DNA of 64,000 bases from the NCBI GenBank assembly GCA_903903985.1, contig CAIVAT010000057.1:62001-126000 (forward strand), in the 5' to 3' direction. The notes under the pieces were generated by a model. That model was not told the origin of the DNA and searched no databases. It saw only the letters and a list, made by a program, of their open reading frames with translations. The position numbers and the translations under genes are program-made. How positions within the stretch are numbered: position 1 is the first letter of the stretch; the number at the start of each line of letters is the position of its first letter. Shown here in pieces: positions 42,224 through 51,576 of this stretch. This stretch comes from an uncultured Bacteroidales bacterium (lineage in GTDB: Bacteria; Bacteroidota; Bacteroidia; Bacteroidales; FEN-979).

Positions 42224-44167
42224 TCAATTGGAATATACTTTCTGTGCCGAAGCACGCACAAATTTGTTTATCTGCCGTTGGGCTTCCACCCCGGATAAAT
42301 CGGGTGTTGCGGAGGCAGCTTTGGCCGCAGTTGATGCCTGCGCTGGTCCGGCAATCCTGCCCAGAACATGAATCAATGTGTCGACATCCTTTTCGCTGTT
42401 TGCGAGGCCGAGGCTCACCCTTACGAGGCCGGGAAATTTTACCTTCGGAAACAGTGTCTGAATGAGTCGCTGGAACCGCTCAAGAAAAGGATTGACATGG
42501 AGAATATGCTTGATGATGATATGAGCGCAATGACACCCGCTGCGTACTCCGATTCCGCCCTGCAGGGCCAGTTGATTGGCCACGTGGGCTGGCATCTTAT
42601 TCTTCAGTCCGAATACGATGACGCCGATCTTATGCGAAAATCCGGGCGATTCCGGGTTGTTTATCCCGTACATTCTTAGGCCGGGAATTTTCGCCAGGCC
42701 GCGCATAACCCGTCCTGTCAGTACTTCCTCTTCCTCCCGGATCACTTCCATTCCGATCCGCTGTAAAAGAACAAGCGCCTTGCCTAATGCAGCGATGCCC
42801 CCTGCATTTTCCTCACCGGATGACCGGACCATGTCCAGTTCTTCAGCGCTGAAATGAAGCAGTCCCTTCCGGGCAATGAGCACACCACAACCGAATGGCG
42901 CATATACTTTATGGGCAGAGAAGGCAAGAAAGTCAATTCCGCACCGTTCCATGTCCACCTTCCGGTGAGCGACAAGCTGCGCCGCATCCACGAGCAAACG
43001 GGCCCCATACTGGTGAACGATCCGGCTTATCTCCTCTAAATTGTTGCATACCCCCAGCACATTCGAAGCACCGGTCACGGCAACAAGCCTGATTCGTTTC
43101 TTTCCGAACTGCTTTTTCTGATTATATGAAATCAAGAGAGATTCCATCTCGTTCAAATCCACAAAGCCATCCCCATCTACCGACAGCCGGATGATCGAAC
43201 AGGCGGGAATTCTGCGCCACGGCAAATCGTTCGAGGAGTGTTCGAGAAGCGTATTGAGCACTACAGGCTCGCTCCCGTCCACGGATTCACGGCCCAGGCT
43301 TTCGGCTGCCAGGTTGATGGATTCGGTGGTGTTGGAAGTGAAAATGACATTATACAGCGCCCCGGGCGCACCCAGTGCTTCTGCGCAAATGGACTTCACC
43401 TCCTGGATGATCGCCTTCTTCACGTGTTCAGACTGGCGCCAGGCCTGCCTGAACGCATTCCAAACCGGAGTGAAGGTCGGTGTGCTGGCACTGTTATCGA
43501 GATTGACAAAGGGCTTTGATCCCTCCGTTGTCGGAACACGAATACTGCGACCAACCAGGGTTTTTCTAAGTTCCCCCAGCAGTTCCCGCCCGGAAAATTT
43601 ATCCAGTTCGTCATGATACAATATTTCGGTAGCGCTGTGCTTTTCAGCTGCCGAACCCATGAAAATTTCTTTCCCAAATTGCCGCATCATGCGCAGTGCT
43701 TTGGCAAATGCAATGATGTTCACGATGGCGGGTGTGCCGGCCTCGAACCTGTCGGGGGCATCGGCCCAGATAACCCAATCCCTGGAAACGAGTTTGGTCG
43801 TCCCTCCTCCGGTCTCGAAAGGAGTACCTCCCGGTAATGATTTCCTTTTAACAGCCAGGGCTCTGATACCCAAAGAAAGTCCGATGTCAGGGCTTGATGC
43901 AATTTTATAACTTCCCGGGTCAAGTTGCTTCACGAGGGTCGCTGCCCTCCGGGGTGTGCAAAAGACGACCACGTATCTGCCTTTTTTCAAACCCAGGTAT
44001 TCCAAAACAACATCCCTGGCCTGTTCAAATAAATGCGTGGATACCATCGAATTGTGCCCGCTGCCCCGGTGAACGTTGGAATAGGTCTCCAGCGCTGCAT
44101 GTATGCCGCGTTCCAGTTCTGCAAAGGCTTCGGTTGTTTCCATGTTCCCGGGTGTGTGATTTTTCAT
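42224..44167 (-). CDS. Class V aminotransferase-like protein with an N-terminal half-domain
   Basis: 647 residues, much longer than SufS or NifS (about 400). The C-terminal part (residues about 215-610) is a complete fold-type I PLP domain of the cysteine desulfurase group: NLDNSASTP, TSNTTESINLAAESL, SNVLGVCNNLEEI, DAAQLVAHRKVD, FSAHKVYAPFGCGVL (PLP Lys near 418) and RSGCHCAH (loop Cys near 544). The first ~205 residues repeat features of the same family out of order (YSNVHRGSGHNSMVSTHLFEQAR; ETGGGTTKLVS; APDRFEAGTPAIVNIIAFA), as if a partial class V domain were placed in front. Function is uncertain: desulfurase or a related lyase. There are no Suf or Isc genes nearby. Confidence 0.8.
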   Translation of the reverse strand: MKNHTPGNMETTEAFAELERGIHAALETYSNVHRGSGHNSMVSTHLFEQARDVVLEYLGLKKGRYVVVFCTPRRAATLVKQLDPGSYKIASSPDIGLSLGIRALAVKRKSLPGGTPFETGGGTTKLVSRDWVIWADAPDRFEAGTPAIVNIIAFAKALRMMRQFGKEIFMGSAAEKHSATEILYHDELDKFSGRELLGELRKTLVGRSIRVPTTEGSKPFVNLDNSASTPTFTPVWNAFRQAWRQSEHVKKAIIQEVKSICAEALGAPGALYNVIFTSNTTESINLAAESLGRESVDGSEPVVLNTLLEHSSNDLPWRRIPACSIIRLSVDGDGFVDLNEMESLLISYNQKKQFGKKRIRLVAVTGASNVLGVCNNLEEISRIVHQYGARLLVDAAQLVAHRKVDMERCGIDFLAFSAHKVYAPFGCGVLIARKGLLHFSAEELDMVRSSGEENAGGIAALGKALVLLQRIGMEVIREEEEVLTGRVMRGLAKIPGLRMYGINNPESPGFSHKIGVIVFGLKNKMPAHVANQLALQGGIGVRSGCHCAHIIIKHILHVNPFLERFQRLIQTLFPKVKFPGLVRVSLGLANSEKDVDTLIHVLGRIAGPAQASTAAKAASATPDLSGVEAQRQINKFVRASAQKVYSN

Positions 44168-44205
44168 TACGCTCTGATAGTAAACTGAAATATAATCGTT
44201 TACAT

Positions 44206-44873
44206 TTAGTTGTTTTGCTTCTCAGCACATTCTTCATCTTTCATTTTCATTATCATCTTATCTCCGTTGAAAAACTTATAATTCAGAAAAATAAAACCTT
44301 TTCTGTCGCATAATATAAACTCGCAACTATTGGTTTTTCCGTCAAGTTCAGAATGCGCTGATATCGTCCAACAAGTATCTCCATGTTCTATCCTGACATT
44401 CTCAACAAGATAATTTGATTTACTTTTCTTGCCCGTCCACTCGCCAAAACCTGATCCCATGTATAAAATTGCATTGTATGTTTCTCCTGTTTTTAATTTT
44501 TCCTAAAATCCGGGAATGGCGCTATCTCTGTTAATGTATATTGATTATGCCTGGGCGGATGAATCCAAATCTTCTTTTCATTCTCAATTATTCCTGTCGT
44601 GTCTGTTGAAAACCAACCAATAGAAAATTGATCTTGAAATTTACTTCGGGTTTTTGGTTTTGTTTTGTAAATCCAAATAGCCTCTACTTGATTTTCATCA
44701 TTTTTCCACTTTTTACCTGTTATTGCCAGGCGTATCGTTTCTTTAGTCTTAAGGAGGTTTTTACTTTGAATGTATTCAATGCCATAAATAAATTCTTTTT
44801 TATCTGCATAGATTTGTCCAAAACAAGCTTTTGAAGATAGGATCAGTGCTGTTAAGAATAACAAACCTTTCAT
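44206..44873 (-). pseudogene. Frame-broken secreted protein of unknown function
   Basis: Two open frames (44873-44493 and 44460-44206) read as one secreted protein of about 222 residues if a single A is restored in the A-run at 44501-44497. The first half has a signal peptide (KGLLFLTALILSSKACFGQ) and ends IWIHPPRHNQYTLTEIAPFPDFRK; the second continues KLKTGETYNAILYMGSGFGEWTGKK and GDTCWTISAHSE, a pattern I recall from uncharacterised Bacteroidota proteins. As written, the upper frame stops at 44493. It is either a decaying gene or a homopolymer error. The local base composition is clearly AT-richer than the surroundings. Confidence 0.6.
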
Positions 44874-44921
44874 TAGATTACGAAAAACGTCTTGCTTTGA
44901 CTGTGAATTTTTCTCTTCCTC

Positions 44922-44977
44922 GATTTACCCATTGTATTAACCCCACACTGATTTACCCATTGTATTAACCCCACACT
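44922..44977. repeat. 28-bp tandem duplication
   Basis: Two exact copies of a unit starting gatttacccattgtattaa, directly behind the stop region of the 44981 gene. Confidence 0.85.
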
Positions 44978-44980
44978 ATT

Positions 44981-45412
44981 TCAATAATTTACGAACCAAA
45001 CAGAATAGTCAATCAGTAAAGTGAAATTTTTTGATTTTTTATCTGTCGGAACTAATTCCGCTAATGGAATTTTAAATTTTCTTTGGTCGGTTTTCCGCAT
45101 GACATTTGCAATAATCCCCTTCCACTCTTCAATTTTATTCTGTAAAGATATTAGTTCAAATTTATCTGTATATGACGGATTTGTTTTTTTTAGCCGTTTA
45201 TAATCATCGTCACTCCCTGGACCAAGGATATAAAATTCTTCCCAATCAAAATCTTCAATTCCAGTTAATTCACATGGATAATTGATACTTTTAGCTAAAT
45301 ATTCTTCATAAAAATGAATTGTCTCAATAGATTTATATGGTTCTAAAGAAACCGACCTGAAAATCTCTTCAATTCTCAGGTTAATGCATTTAAAATCTTT
45401 TTGATTCCCCAT
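44981..45412 (-). CDS. Uncharacterised protein, calcium-binding-like pattern
   Basis: 143 residues without signal peptide or membrane helix. The line LTGIEDFDWEEFYILGPGSDDDYKRLKKTNPSYTDKFELISL and the ending LLIDYSVWFVNY recall a small family annotated as hypothetical or calcium-binding proteins in several bacterial phyla, but I cannot name a function. It is AT-rich like its neighbours and lies in a patch with two frame-broken genes and a tandem duplication, suggesting accessory DNA. The ATG at 45412 is the only reasonable start. The 219-bp gap upstream to 45631 shows no gene. Confidence 0.55.
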   Translation of the reverse strand: MGNQKDFKCINLRIEEIFRSVSLEPYKSIETIHFYEEYLAKSINYPCELTGIEDFDWEEFYILGPGSDDDYKRLKKTNPSYTDKFELISLQNKIEEWKGIIANVMRKTDQRKFKIPLAELVPTDKKSKNFTLLIDYSVWFVNY

Positions 45413-45631
45413 GTATAGCTTTTCAATTTATAGTGCATAATGTTACTGCTAAGCCAAGCATAAAAAGACTATTAAAAAAAGAACAACACGTTTCATCGGG
45501 CGAAATTTGACCACCTTGTTAAATGTACACTAACGATCTGCTGTTAATACAAGGTCACGAATACATAGGGTCACGGATGCGATCCCGGTTTGGCAGCATT
45601 GGTGTTAGCATATCAATTGGCTCAATTGGAA

Positions 45632-45972
45632 TTAATCAATATTAATTTCCTGTCCGTATTTTAATATTTCATAAACCAACGGATCTTGTATTGAAAATTC
45701 ACTTTCATTAAAGGGTGGGGTTCAATTCTCAAATCGAATTTTCGACGAAGTTTCAATAATTCGACTTGTACTAAAAAAGGATCAGATAGATTTCTAATCA
45801 CCAAAGCAAGATCAATATCACTTTCCTCATGCTGGTTGTTCCTGGCATAAGAACCAAATAAATATGCTTTAGATAAATCGAATTTATCTTTAGGAATTGC
45901 TTTTAAAGAATCAGTTAAGATATTTATAGTTGAGATTTTATCTATGTTCTCTTTGTCAATCCTTTCGTTCAT
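45632..45972 (-). pseudogene. MNT-type nucleotidyltransferase, 3' end frameshifted
   Basis: A small minimal nucleotidyltransferase (about 113 residues if repaired), the antitoxin half of HEPN-MNT pairs or a free MNT protein. The active-site motif GSYAR...ESDIDLALV is intact, and a third acidic residue is in KFDLRIEPHP. After EPHP the written frame gives an atypical tail and stops at 45661. Restoring one base at the TTT on the minus strand (45713-45711) gives FNESEFSIQDPLVYEILKYG and a stop at 45632, the usual family ending. No HEPN gene lies beside it. It is either slightly decayed or a sequencing error; the catalytic part is complete. Confidence 0.65.
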
Positions 45973-46015
45973 ATTCGTTCTGCATCAGAGCAAAGATAGT
46001 AAATATATTTCATTT

Positions 46016-47083
46016 TTACTTCAACCTCACCCGCATCACCACCGGCTCATGATCAGAGCAGGCGAACCCCATCGGGATGGTGGCAACCTGTTTAACTTCA
46101 ACATTGGGTGAAACGACGAAAAAATCGATGATCGTTGTCTTTGTAACCCCCTTCTGATAGGGCATATCCACATTGCGGTTGCTTGGATGGCCCGGGTCAT
46201 ATGCGAATTCCCAGCGCGGCAGAAAGCCTGGATCCACCGGAGGCTGAACATCGGTTACCCGATCGCCGGAGATGACAGAAGAAGCATTGAAACCACGGGG
46301 ATTGCTGTTCCAGTCGCCTCCGCCAATCACATAATTTCCCTTTTCGTATTCTGAGGTCATTACCGAATCAAGTATTTCAAGTTCTCTTTTGCGCAGCGCA
46401 CCCGTTGAATCAAAGGCTGAATTGTGGGTATTCACCACCACCAGTTCCTTGCCGTTATCGAGGCCAAACCGAAGCATTATCAAGCATCTTTTTAGCAAAA
46501 CAAGACGTTTGGGCCAGGGGAAAAACGCGTCATAATATTGAACTTTTGCCTTAACCGGCTTGAATTGCGACCAGGTCGCAATGCCGGAAACCACCCTGCC
46601 CATTGGCTCGCGAAGCGGCATCGGGACAAAGCGGCAATCGTAATTTGTCGCAAATACCGTGGAAAACGCTGGCAGCATTCCGGCTAGGCCGGCAAGTTCA
46701 TCCTTGTACCACGATCGCTTCGCATGAAGATCGATCTCCTGGATGAAGATAAAATCAGCGGTATCGCTGGCTTTCACCTGGCTTTTAATTCCCTCAAAAT
46801 ACCTGTTGCAATCAATACGGTCCGGGATGGCCGTTTTCCCGCCATCATAGAAAAAATCCATTTCCCGCCCCAGGCCGGCATAGCCGATATTCCAGGAAAA
46901 AAAGGTGAATTCACGTTTCGACGGGTCAAATGGTTTGCCATTTCCTCCGACTTCGGGGGTGGAACTTGCCGATGGTGAGAATTCCGTGAGCATCAGAAAT
47001 CCAAGGAAGCCCGACACAAGCAAAATAAAAACGGCCGTTGCAATTCCCAACGTCCATAAAATTTTCCAAAATATAACTGGCAT
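46016..47083 (-). CDS. Membrane-anchored endonuclease/exonuclease/phosphatase-family protein
   Basis: 355 residues. A single N-terminal transmembrane helix (TLGIATAVFILLVSGFLGFLML) probably anchors an extracytoplasmic catalytic domain. EEP motifs are complete and ordered: TFFSWNIGYAGLG, FIFIQEIDLHAKRS, VVVNTHNSAFD, IGGGDWNSNP, IDFFVVSPN and CSDHEPVVM. The reaction is metal-dependent phosphodiester hydrolysis; the substrate is unknown. It shares the LHAKRSWYKDEL-type block with the lipoprotein at 8897 (LNSKRSGYIDQL), so the two are distant paralogues. It stands alone, 44 bp from the MNT gene, and diverges from the GH3 gene. Confidence 0.85.
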   Translation of the reverse strand: MPVIFWKILWTLGIATAVFILLVSGFLGFLMLTEFSPSASSTPEVGGNGKPFDPSKREFTFFSWNIGYAGLGREMDFFYDGGKTAIPDRIDCNRYFEGIKSQVKASDTADFIFIQEIDLHAKRSWYKDELAGLAGMLPAFSTVFATNYDCRFVPMPLREPMGRVVSGIATWSQFKPVKAKVQYYDAFFPWPKRLVLLKRCLIMLRFGLDNGKELVVVNTHNSAFDSTGALRKRELEILDSVMTSEYEKGNYVIGGGDWNSNPRGFNASSVISGDRVTDVQPPVDPGFLPRWEFAYDPGHPSNRNVDMPYQKGVTKTTIIDFFVVSPNVEVKQVATIPMGFACSDHEPVVMRVRLK

Positions 47084-47166
47084 ATGACCCTTCAGCCGGA
47101 TAAAAATCGAAAGTACACAAATCTTAGTAACTTTACCTTTTTAATTTTAATCTTTAAAAACCGCAA

Positions 47167-48711
47167 ATGCCCCTCCTTGGATCAATCATCAGGAAAGCTT
47201 ACGAATTGCGACAGTTTCCAATTGATATTCATCCCATTGATCCGGTCAGGGAGCAGGAGAAAGTGCTTAAAAAATTATTGATCAAGGCACAGGACACCTC
47301 TTTTGGTGAACATTATGATTTCGGCATCATGACCGACCATCCTGATTTTGTGAACCTTTTCAGATCGCGGGTTCCTGTTCATGATTACAATTCAATGTTT
47401 AAAAACTGGTGGTACCGGAGTCTCAACGGCGAGCCTTATGTTGCCTGGCCCGGGAAGGTGAAATATTTCGCGCTGACTTCCGGAACATCCGAGGCTTCCT
47501 CCAAGCACATCCCGGTAACTCCCGACATGTTGCGCGCAATTCAGCGGGCCAGTGTGCGGCAGTTGGTTTCCACCACCAAATACGGCTTCCCTGATGAGTT
47601 TTATGAGAAAGGGATCCTGATGATCGGCGGAAGCACCCACCTTCAATACAACGGGACCTATTACCAGGGGGATCTTTCTGGGATCACCGCCAAGAATATC
47701 CCTTTCTGGTTTCAACACTTCTACAAACCCGGCAGGCTCATCTCCCGTGAACATGAGTGGACGATAAAACTGAATGAAATCGTTCGGAATGCACGAAACT
47801 GGGATATCGGGATCATTGTCGGCGTTCCTGCCTGGATCCAGATCATCATGGGGAAAATCATCGAATATCATGGGGTTCAGACCATACACGATATCTGGCC
47901 TAACCTGTTGGCCTATGTTCACAGCGGGGTATCCTTTGAACCATACATGCGCAGTTTTGAGAAATTGTTCCGGCATCCGATCCTTTATAACGAATCTTAT
48001 CTTGCCTCCGAAGGTTACATTGCATACCAGCAGCCCGGCAACCGGAACAGCATGGAGATGATCCTCAATAATGGCATTTTTTATGAATTCATCCCTTACA
48101 ATGACACCAACTTCGACAGCGAAGGCGACCTGAAGCAGAACCCCGAAACAGTCACCATCGCACAGGTAGAACAGGGCAGGGAATATGCATTGCTTCTTTC
48201 AACATGTGCCGGGGCATGGAGGTACCTGATCGGGGATACCATTAAATTTGTCTCCCTGGAAAGGAGTGAGATCATCCTTACCGGCCGCACCAAGCAATTT
48301 ATCAGTCTGTGCGGGGAACATGTATCGCAGGACAATATCAACCGTGCGATCAGGATGCTGCAGGACGAACTCAATGTGAAGATCAGCGAATTTACCATCA
48401 CCGGGATCCGTTACGGAAACCTCTTTGCACACCAGTGGTACCTTGGAACGGACGATCTGCTCGATCCGCTGGTCGCCGCCTGCAAACTCGATGAATTCCT
48501 GAAAGTGCTCAATGACGATTACCGTGTTGAACGCATTGAGGCCATTAAACACGTTTCGGCAGAAGTATTACCTTTGCATGTGTTTCACGACTGGATGAAG
48601 GTACTTGGGAAAGAGGGCGGTGCACATAAATTCCCGAGGGTGCTTAAAAACGGCCAGCGTGAAAAATGGGAAGAATACGTTAACCATTTTAAAACCCGGA
48701 CAACCCCTTGA
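47167..48711 (+). CDS. GH3-family acyl-adenylating protein
   Basis: 514 residues of the GH3 family, ANL-type enzymes that adenylate carboxylic acids and, in plants, conjugate them to amino acids. Motifs are LTSGTSEASSKHIPVT (ATP-binding loop), YLASEGYIAYQQPG and TTCAGAWRYLIGDTIKF, with a C-terminal mobile subdomain containing RTKQFISLCGEHVSQDNI. GH3 proteins occur in many Bacteroidota without known substrate. A -7-like TAACTTTA at 47128-47135 may be the promoter. The gene overlaps the LysE transporter gene by 4 bp (TTGA), which suggests that the acid or conjugate it makes is exported by the neighbour, an inference only. Confidence 0.88.
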   Translation: MPLLGSIIRKAYELRQFPIDIHPIDPVREQEKVLKKLLIKAQDTSFGEHYDFGIMTDHPDFVNLFRSRVPVHDYNSMFKNWWYRSLNGEPYVAWPGKVKYFALTSGTSEASSKHIPVTPDMLRAIQRASVRQLVSTTKYGFPDEFYEKGILMIGGSTHLQYNGTYYQGDLSGITAKNIPFWFQHFYKPGRLISREHEWTIKLNEIVRNARNWDIGIIVGVPAWIQIIMGKIIEYHGVQTIHDIWPNLLAYVHSGVSFEPYMRSFEKLFRHPILYNESYLASEGYIAYQQPGNRNSMEMILNNGIFYEFIPYNDTNFDSEGDLKQNPETVTIAQVEQGREYALLLSTCAGAWRYLIGDTIKFVSLERSEIILTGRTKQFISLCGEHVSQDNINRAIRMLQDELNVKISEFTITGIRYGNLFAHQWYLGTDDLLDPLVAACKLDEFLKVLNDDYRVERIEAIKHVSAEVLPLHVFHDWMKVLGKEGGAHKFPRVLKNGQREKWEEYVNHFKTRTTP

Positions 48712-49379
48712 GCTCCATTTTACACCCCCTGTTCGAAGGCATCATCCTTGGGCTGACCGTCGCGATTTCGCTGGGCCCTGCTTTGTTTGCTTTGCTGCAA
48801 ACCAGTATCAAACACGGGATAAAAGTCGGAATATTTCTTGCTGCCGGCATCTTTGTCAGTGACCTGACCCTGGTGGTCGGATTCTATTTTGGTGCTGCCA
48901 GCATCGTGACCGATCCAAGGTACCACCTCGTCCTGGGAATCATCGGCGGCATTGTGATGGGCGTTTTCGGCCTCTATACTTTTTTCAAGAAAGTTCCTCA
49001 AACCGAACAGGTTGAGGCTATCAATGAGATCAAGGTAAAGAAAAAAGGGCCAGTACCCTATTTTTTCAAAGGATTCATCCTTAACCTGGCCAATCCTTTT
49101 CTCTGGGTTTTCTGGATTACTTCGATGCTGGCCATCAACGCCACGTATGGCGGTAACCAGAAATCGGTCGCCCTCTTCTTTGCCGGCAGTTTGTCGGTGA
49201 TCCTGATGACCGATATTTTAAAGGTTGTGCTTGCCAACAAGATAAAAATTGCAGGCAACCCGCAAGTGAAGCTGTGGATGAACCGCATTGTCGGCCTGTT
49301 GTTTATGATCATCGGGGCGTTTGTCATTTCAGGTTCCCTCCTGGAGTATTTCAAGGGAATTTCGCTGCAGGTGCCTTAA
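48708..49379 (+). CDS. LysE-family exporter
   Basis: 223 residues with six predicted transmembrane helices in the LysE/RhtB arrangement. The conserved N-terminal GLTVAISLGPALFALLQTSIKHG and the later FILNLANPFLWVFWI are present. Family members export amino acids or related small molecules. It starts at a TTG that overlaps the stop of the GH3 gene, indicating tight translational coupling; the N-terminal residues after it (SSILHPLFEGIILG) fit the family, and there is no better ATG. A heptad repeat and hairpin follow the stop. Confidence 0.85.
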   Translation: MSSILHPLFEGIILGLTVAISLGPALFALLQTSIKHGIKVGIFLAAGIFVSDLTLVVGFYFGAASIVTDPRYHLVLGIIGGIVMGVFGLYTFFKKVPQTEQVEAINEIKVKKKGPVPYFFKGFILNLANPFLWVFWITSMLAINATYGGNQKSVALFFAGSLSVILMTDILKVVLANKIKIAGNPQVKLWMNRIVGLLFMIIGAFVISGSLLEYFKGISLQVP

Positions 49380-49386
49380 AATAATT

Positions 49387-49438
49387 GCAAAATGCAAAAT
49401 GCAAAATGCAAAATCAAAATTTGCACTTTGCATTTTGC
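49387..49438. repeat. Heptad repeat (gcaaaat)4 with inverted arm
   Basis: Four units of gcaaaat (49387-49414), then ttgcactttgcattttgc as the inverted arm. They can form a hairpin between the convergent LysE and LytTR genes and may act as a terminator. Confidence 0.75.
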
Positions 49439-49447
49439 CCTTTGATC

Positions 49448-50164
49448 TTAAATAGATTTAATCAACTTCTCAAAATCCGTCTTGAAATTCGTTCCGATCG
49501 GGATCAGCCGGTCTTTTATTTTCACGTGATTCCCTTCGATCATGTCGATCCGCGACAAAGCAATGATGAATGATTTATGAATCCTGGGGAAGGAGTTCGG
49601 TTGCAGCAGGGTCTCAATGTTTTTAAGAGACTGGTAGCTGACGATCATTTTATCGGTTGTATAGATTTTAACATAATCTCCCAGCGCTTCGATATACAAT
49701 ATTTCAGCGAGGTTGACCTTGTATGTTTTTTTGCTTGATTTGATAAAAATAAAGGTATCCTCCTGCTTTTCAACGCTTTTGCTTTCGCTATGCCGATGCT
49801 CTCCGCCCCTCATCAGCTCCTCGGCCTTTTGAATGGCTTTGTAAAAACGATCAAACGCAAATGGTTTCATCAGGTAATCAACCACATCAAGTTCATAACC
49901 CTGGATGGCAAATTCGGCATAGGCGGTGGTAACAATGACCAATGGCGGATGTTTCAGTGTCTTAAGAAAATCAATCCCGCTGAGCCTTGGCATGTTGATG
50001 TCAAGGAATAAAAGATCCACCTCCCTGTTGTGCAAAACGTCGATCGCTTCGACTGCATTGTTGCATTTCTGAATGATTTCGAGAAAAGGGACATTCTCTG
50101 CGTACCGCTCTATGACACGTTGCGCCAGCGGTTCATCATCGATGATCAAGCACCGGATATTCAT
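49448..50164 (-). CDS. LytTR-family response regulator
   Basis: 238 residues. An N-terminal receiver domain has acidic pocket residues in IIDDEPLAQ and the phosphoacceptor Asp near residue 55 in LLFLDINMP, with TTAYAEFAIQGYELDVVDYLMKPF following. A C-terminal LytTR DNA-binding domain (residues about 135-238; IKSSKKTYKVNLAEILYIEALGDYVKI, RIHKSFIIALSRID) follows. The ATG overlaps the TGA of the sensor gene by 4 bp, so the pair is one operon. Target genes are unknown. A second LytS/LytTR pair lies at 56311-58061. Confidence 0.93.
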   Translation of the reverse strand: MNIRCLIIDDEPLAQRVIERYAENVPFLEIIQKCNNAVEAIDVLHNREVDLLFLDINMPRLSGIDFLKTLKHPPLVIVTTAYAEFAIQGYELDVVDYLMKPFAFDRFYKAIQKAEELMRGGEHRHSESKSVEKQEDTFIFIKSSKKTYKVNLAEILYIEALGDYVKIYTTDKMIVSYQSLKNIETLLQPNSFPRIHKSFIIALSRIDMIEGNHVKIKDRLIPIGTNFKTDFEKLIKSI

Positions 50165-51225
50165 TCCACGAATATAATTAAATCCACCCGATAAATGGAT
50201 ACCGACTCACTGATTGTCAGTTCATGTTTCCCGGGATATAGCAATTCTAGCCGCTTTTTAACGTTCGATAGCCCGAATCCTCCGTCGGGATGCTTTTGCC
50301 GGAATGGATCGGTACGGTTTTCAATGGTAAAAATCACCCGGTCTTCCTGCTCAAGATCGAAAACAATATGAATGTACGGGCTATCGCTTATCGTTCTTGC
50401 TCCGTGCTTAAATGCGTTTTCGATAAATGCGAGATAGAGCAGCGGGGCAACTTTGACATCATACTGCTCTCCTTTTACCTCAAACTGAACGTCGAGGCTT
50501 TCATCGGACCGCAACCGTTCGAGGTATACATAACTTTTAAGGAATTCCAGCTGTTTCCTGATCGGCACAAGATCATCTATCGATTCATAAATGACATAAC
50601 GCATCAGGTCCGAAAGTTTCAGGATCAGTTCGGGAGCCTTATCTGACTTGTCGAGGCTCAATGCATAAAGGCTGTTCAGGATATTAAAGAAAAAATGAGG
50701 ATTTACCTGTGCTTTGAGCGCCCTCAGTTCCGCTTCTATTTTTTGTTTTTCCACCTCCTTTATCCGTAGTTCAACATCCTGCAAGGCAATTGAATCGCGC
50801 ATGAACTTCAGCAGTGTTGATACCAGCAAAAACAACAGTACCAGGATGAGTTCGGCAACGATCTCTGAAAATAAATTTTTGGGTTGTTTACCTCCCTCAA
50901 AAAAGTAGGAAAAATAATAATTCAAAAAAATGAAAAGAAAGATGTTCGCGATTTCCAGGATCGTAAATACCAGGAATTTGCGTTTATTAAAGTATGCGGG
51001 GATCAGCCAGAGCAGATTGATATACACCGAAATGGCCAGCAGCAGGACAGTGATTAAAATGTTCACCGCCATGTGCAAATCGATACTGTAAAAATTAAAA
51101 TCGCCCCTGGTATAAATGAGCACCACCGTAAAGAGAATGATGCTGAATAACCAGAAAAGTCCCTGCTCAAAAATAAACCCTTTTTTGAACTTTCTGTAGA
51201 ATCTGATTAATGCCATGACGTTCAT
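50161..51225 (-). CDS. LytS-type sensor histidine kinase
   Basis: 354 residues from the Met at 51225; the open frame extends further but without family similarity. Four transmembrane helices (for example GLFWLFSIILFTVVLIY, INILITVLLLAISVYI) make an integral-membrane sensor. The His-kinase domain follows with QVNPHFFFNILNSLY (phosphoacceptor His) and an ATPase region (PLLYLAFIENAFKHG, GFGLSNVKKRLELLY). It phosphorylates the LytTR regulator encoded by the overlapping downstream gene. The signal is unknown. The 350-bp region upstream to 51576 holds only a dispersed hairpin repeat at 51309-51378. Confidence 0.92.
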   Translation of the reverse strand: MNVMALIRFYRKFKKGFIFEQGLFWLFSIILFTVVLIYTRGDFNFYSIDLHMAVNILITVLLLAISVYINLLWLIPAYFNKRKFLVFTILEIANIFLFIFLNYYFSYFFEGGKQPKNLFSEIVAELILVLLFLLVSTLLKFMRDSIALQDVELRIKEVEKQKIEAELRALKAQVNPHFFFNILNSLYALSLDKSDKAPELILKLSDLMRYVIYESIDDLVPIRKQLEFLKSYVYLERLRSDESLDVQFEVKGEQYDVKVAPLLYLAFIENAFKHGARTISDSPYIHIVFDLEQEDRVIFTIENRTDPFRQKHPDGGFGLSNVKKRLELLYPGKHELTISESVSIYRVDLIIFVE

Positions 51226-51308
51226 TTTTATACAAAAATGAACATTGATTTCGGGAATGTCAATTTTTTTTGATGTTCCCCCCGAAAAACAAGATGAAAC
51301 GCTTTGTT

Positions 51309-51378
51309 TCATCCAGCATCACCTCACCCTCTTCTGTTGGAGAGGGAATTCCCCTTCTCCTTTGAGGGGAAGGTGCCA
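51309..51378. repeat. Dispersed hairpin-rich intergenic repeat
   Basis: A stretch of overlapping short inverted repeats (ctgttggagaggga; ccccttctcctttgagggg) of the type seen between Bacteroidota genes. A 60-residue frame across it (51319-51501) looks spurious. Most of the 351-bp gap between the kinase and S46 genes is otherwise empty. Confidence 0.5.
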
Positions 51379-51576
51379 CGGGATGAGGTAGATTACGAAT
51401 CCGGAAAGCACAGGCCATTTAACCGTTAAAAGCAACGGATCGTCGAGAAATTCAACGGTTCGTCTAAAAAACCTTCCTGTTGCTAAAATTGTCCTTATCA
51501 TTGCAAACTGTTTTTAACCTCCTGCAAATGAAGAATAAAAGCAAAATATCAACTTAATTTTTAACTACTCCTTCTT

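Noticed and set aside
45661-45972. A HEPN-MNT toxin-antitoxin pair
   Set aside because: Only the MNT half is present; no HEPN frame was found on either side.
51319-51501. A 60-codon minus-strand frame upstream of the S46 gene
   Set aside because: It runs across a dispersed hairpin repeat and shows no protein-like conservation or start signal.
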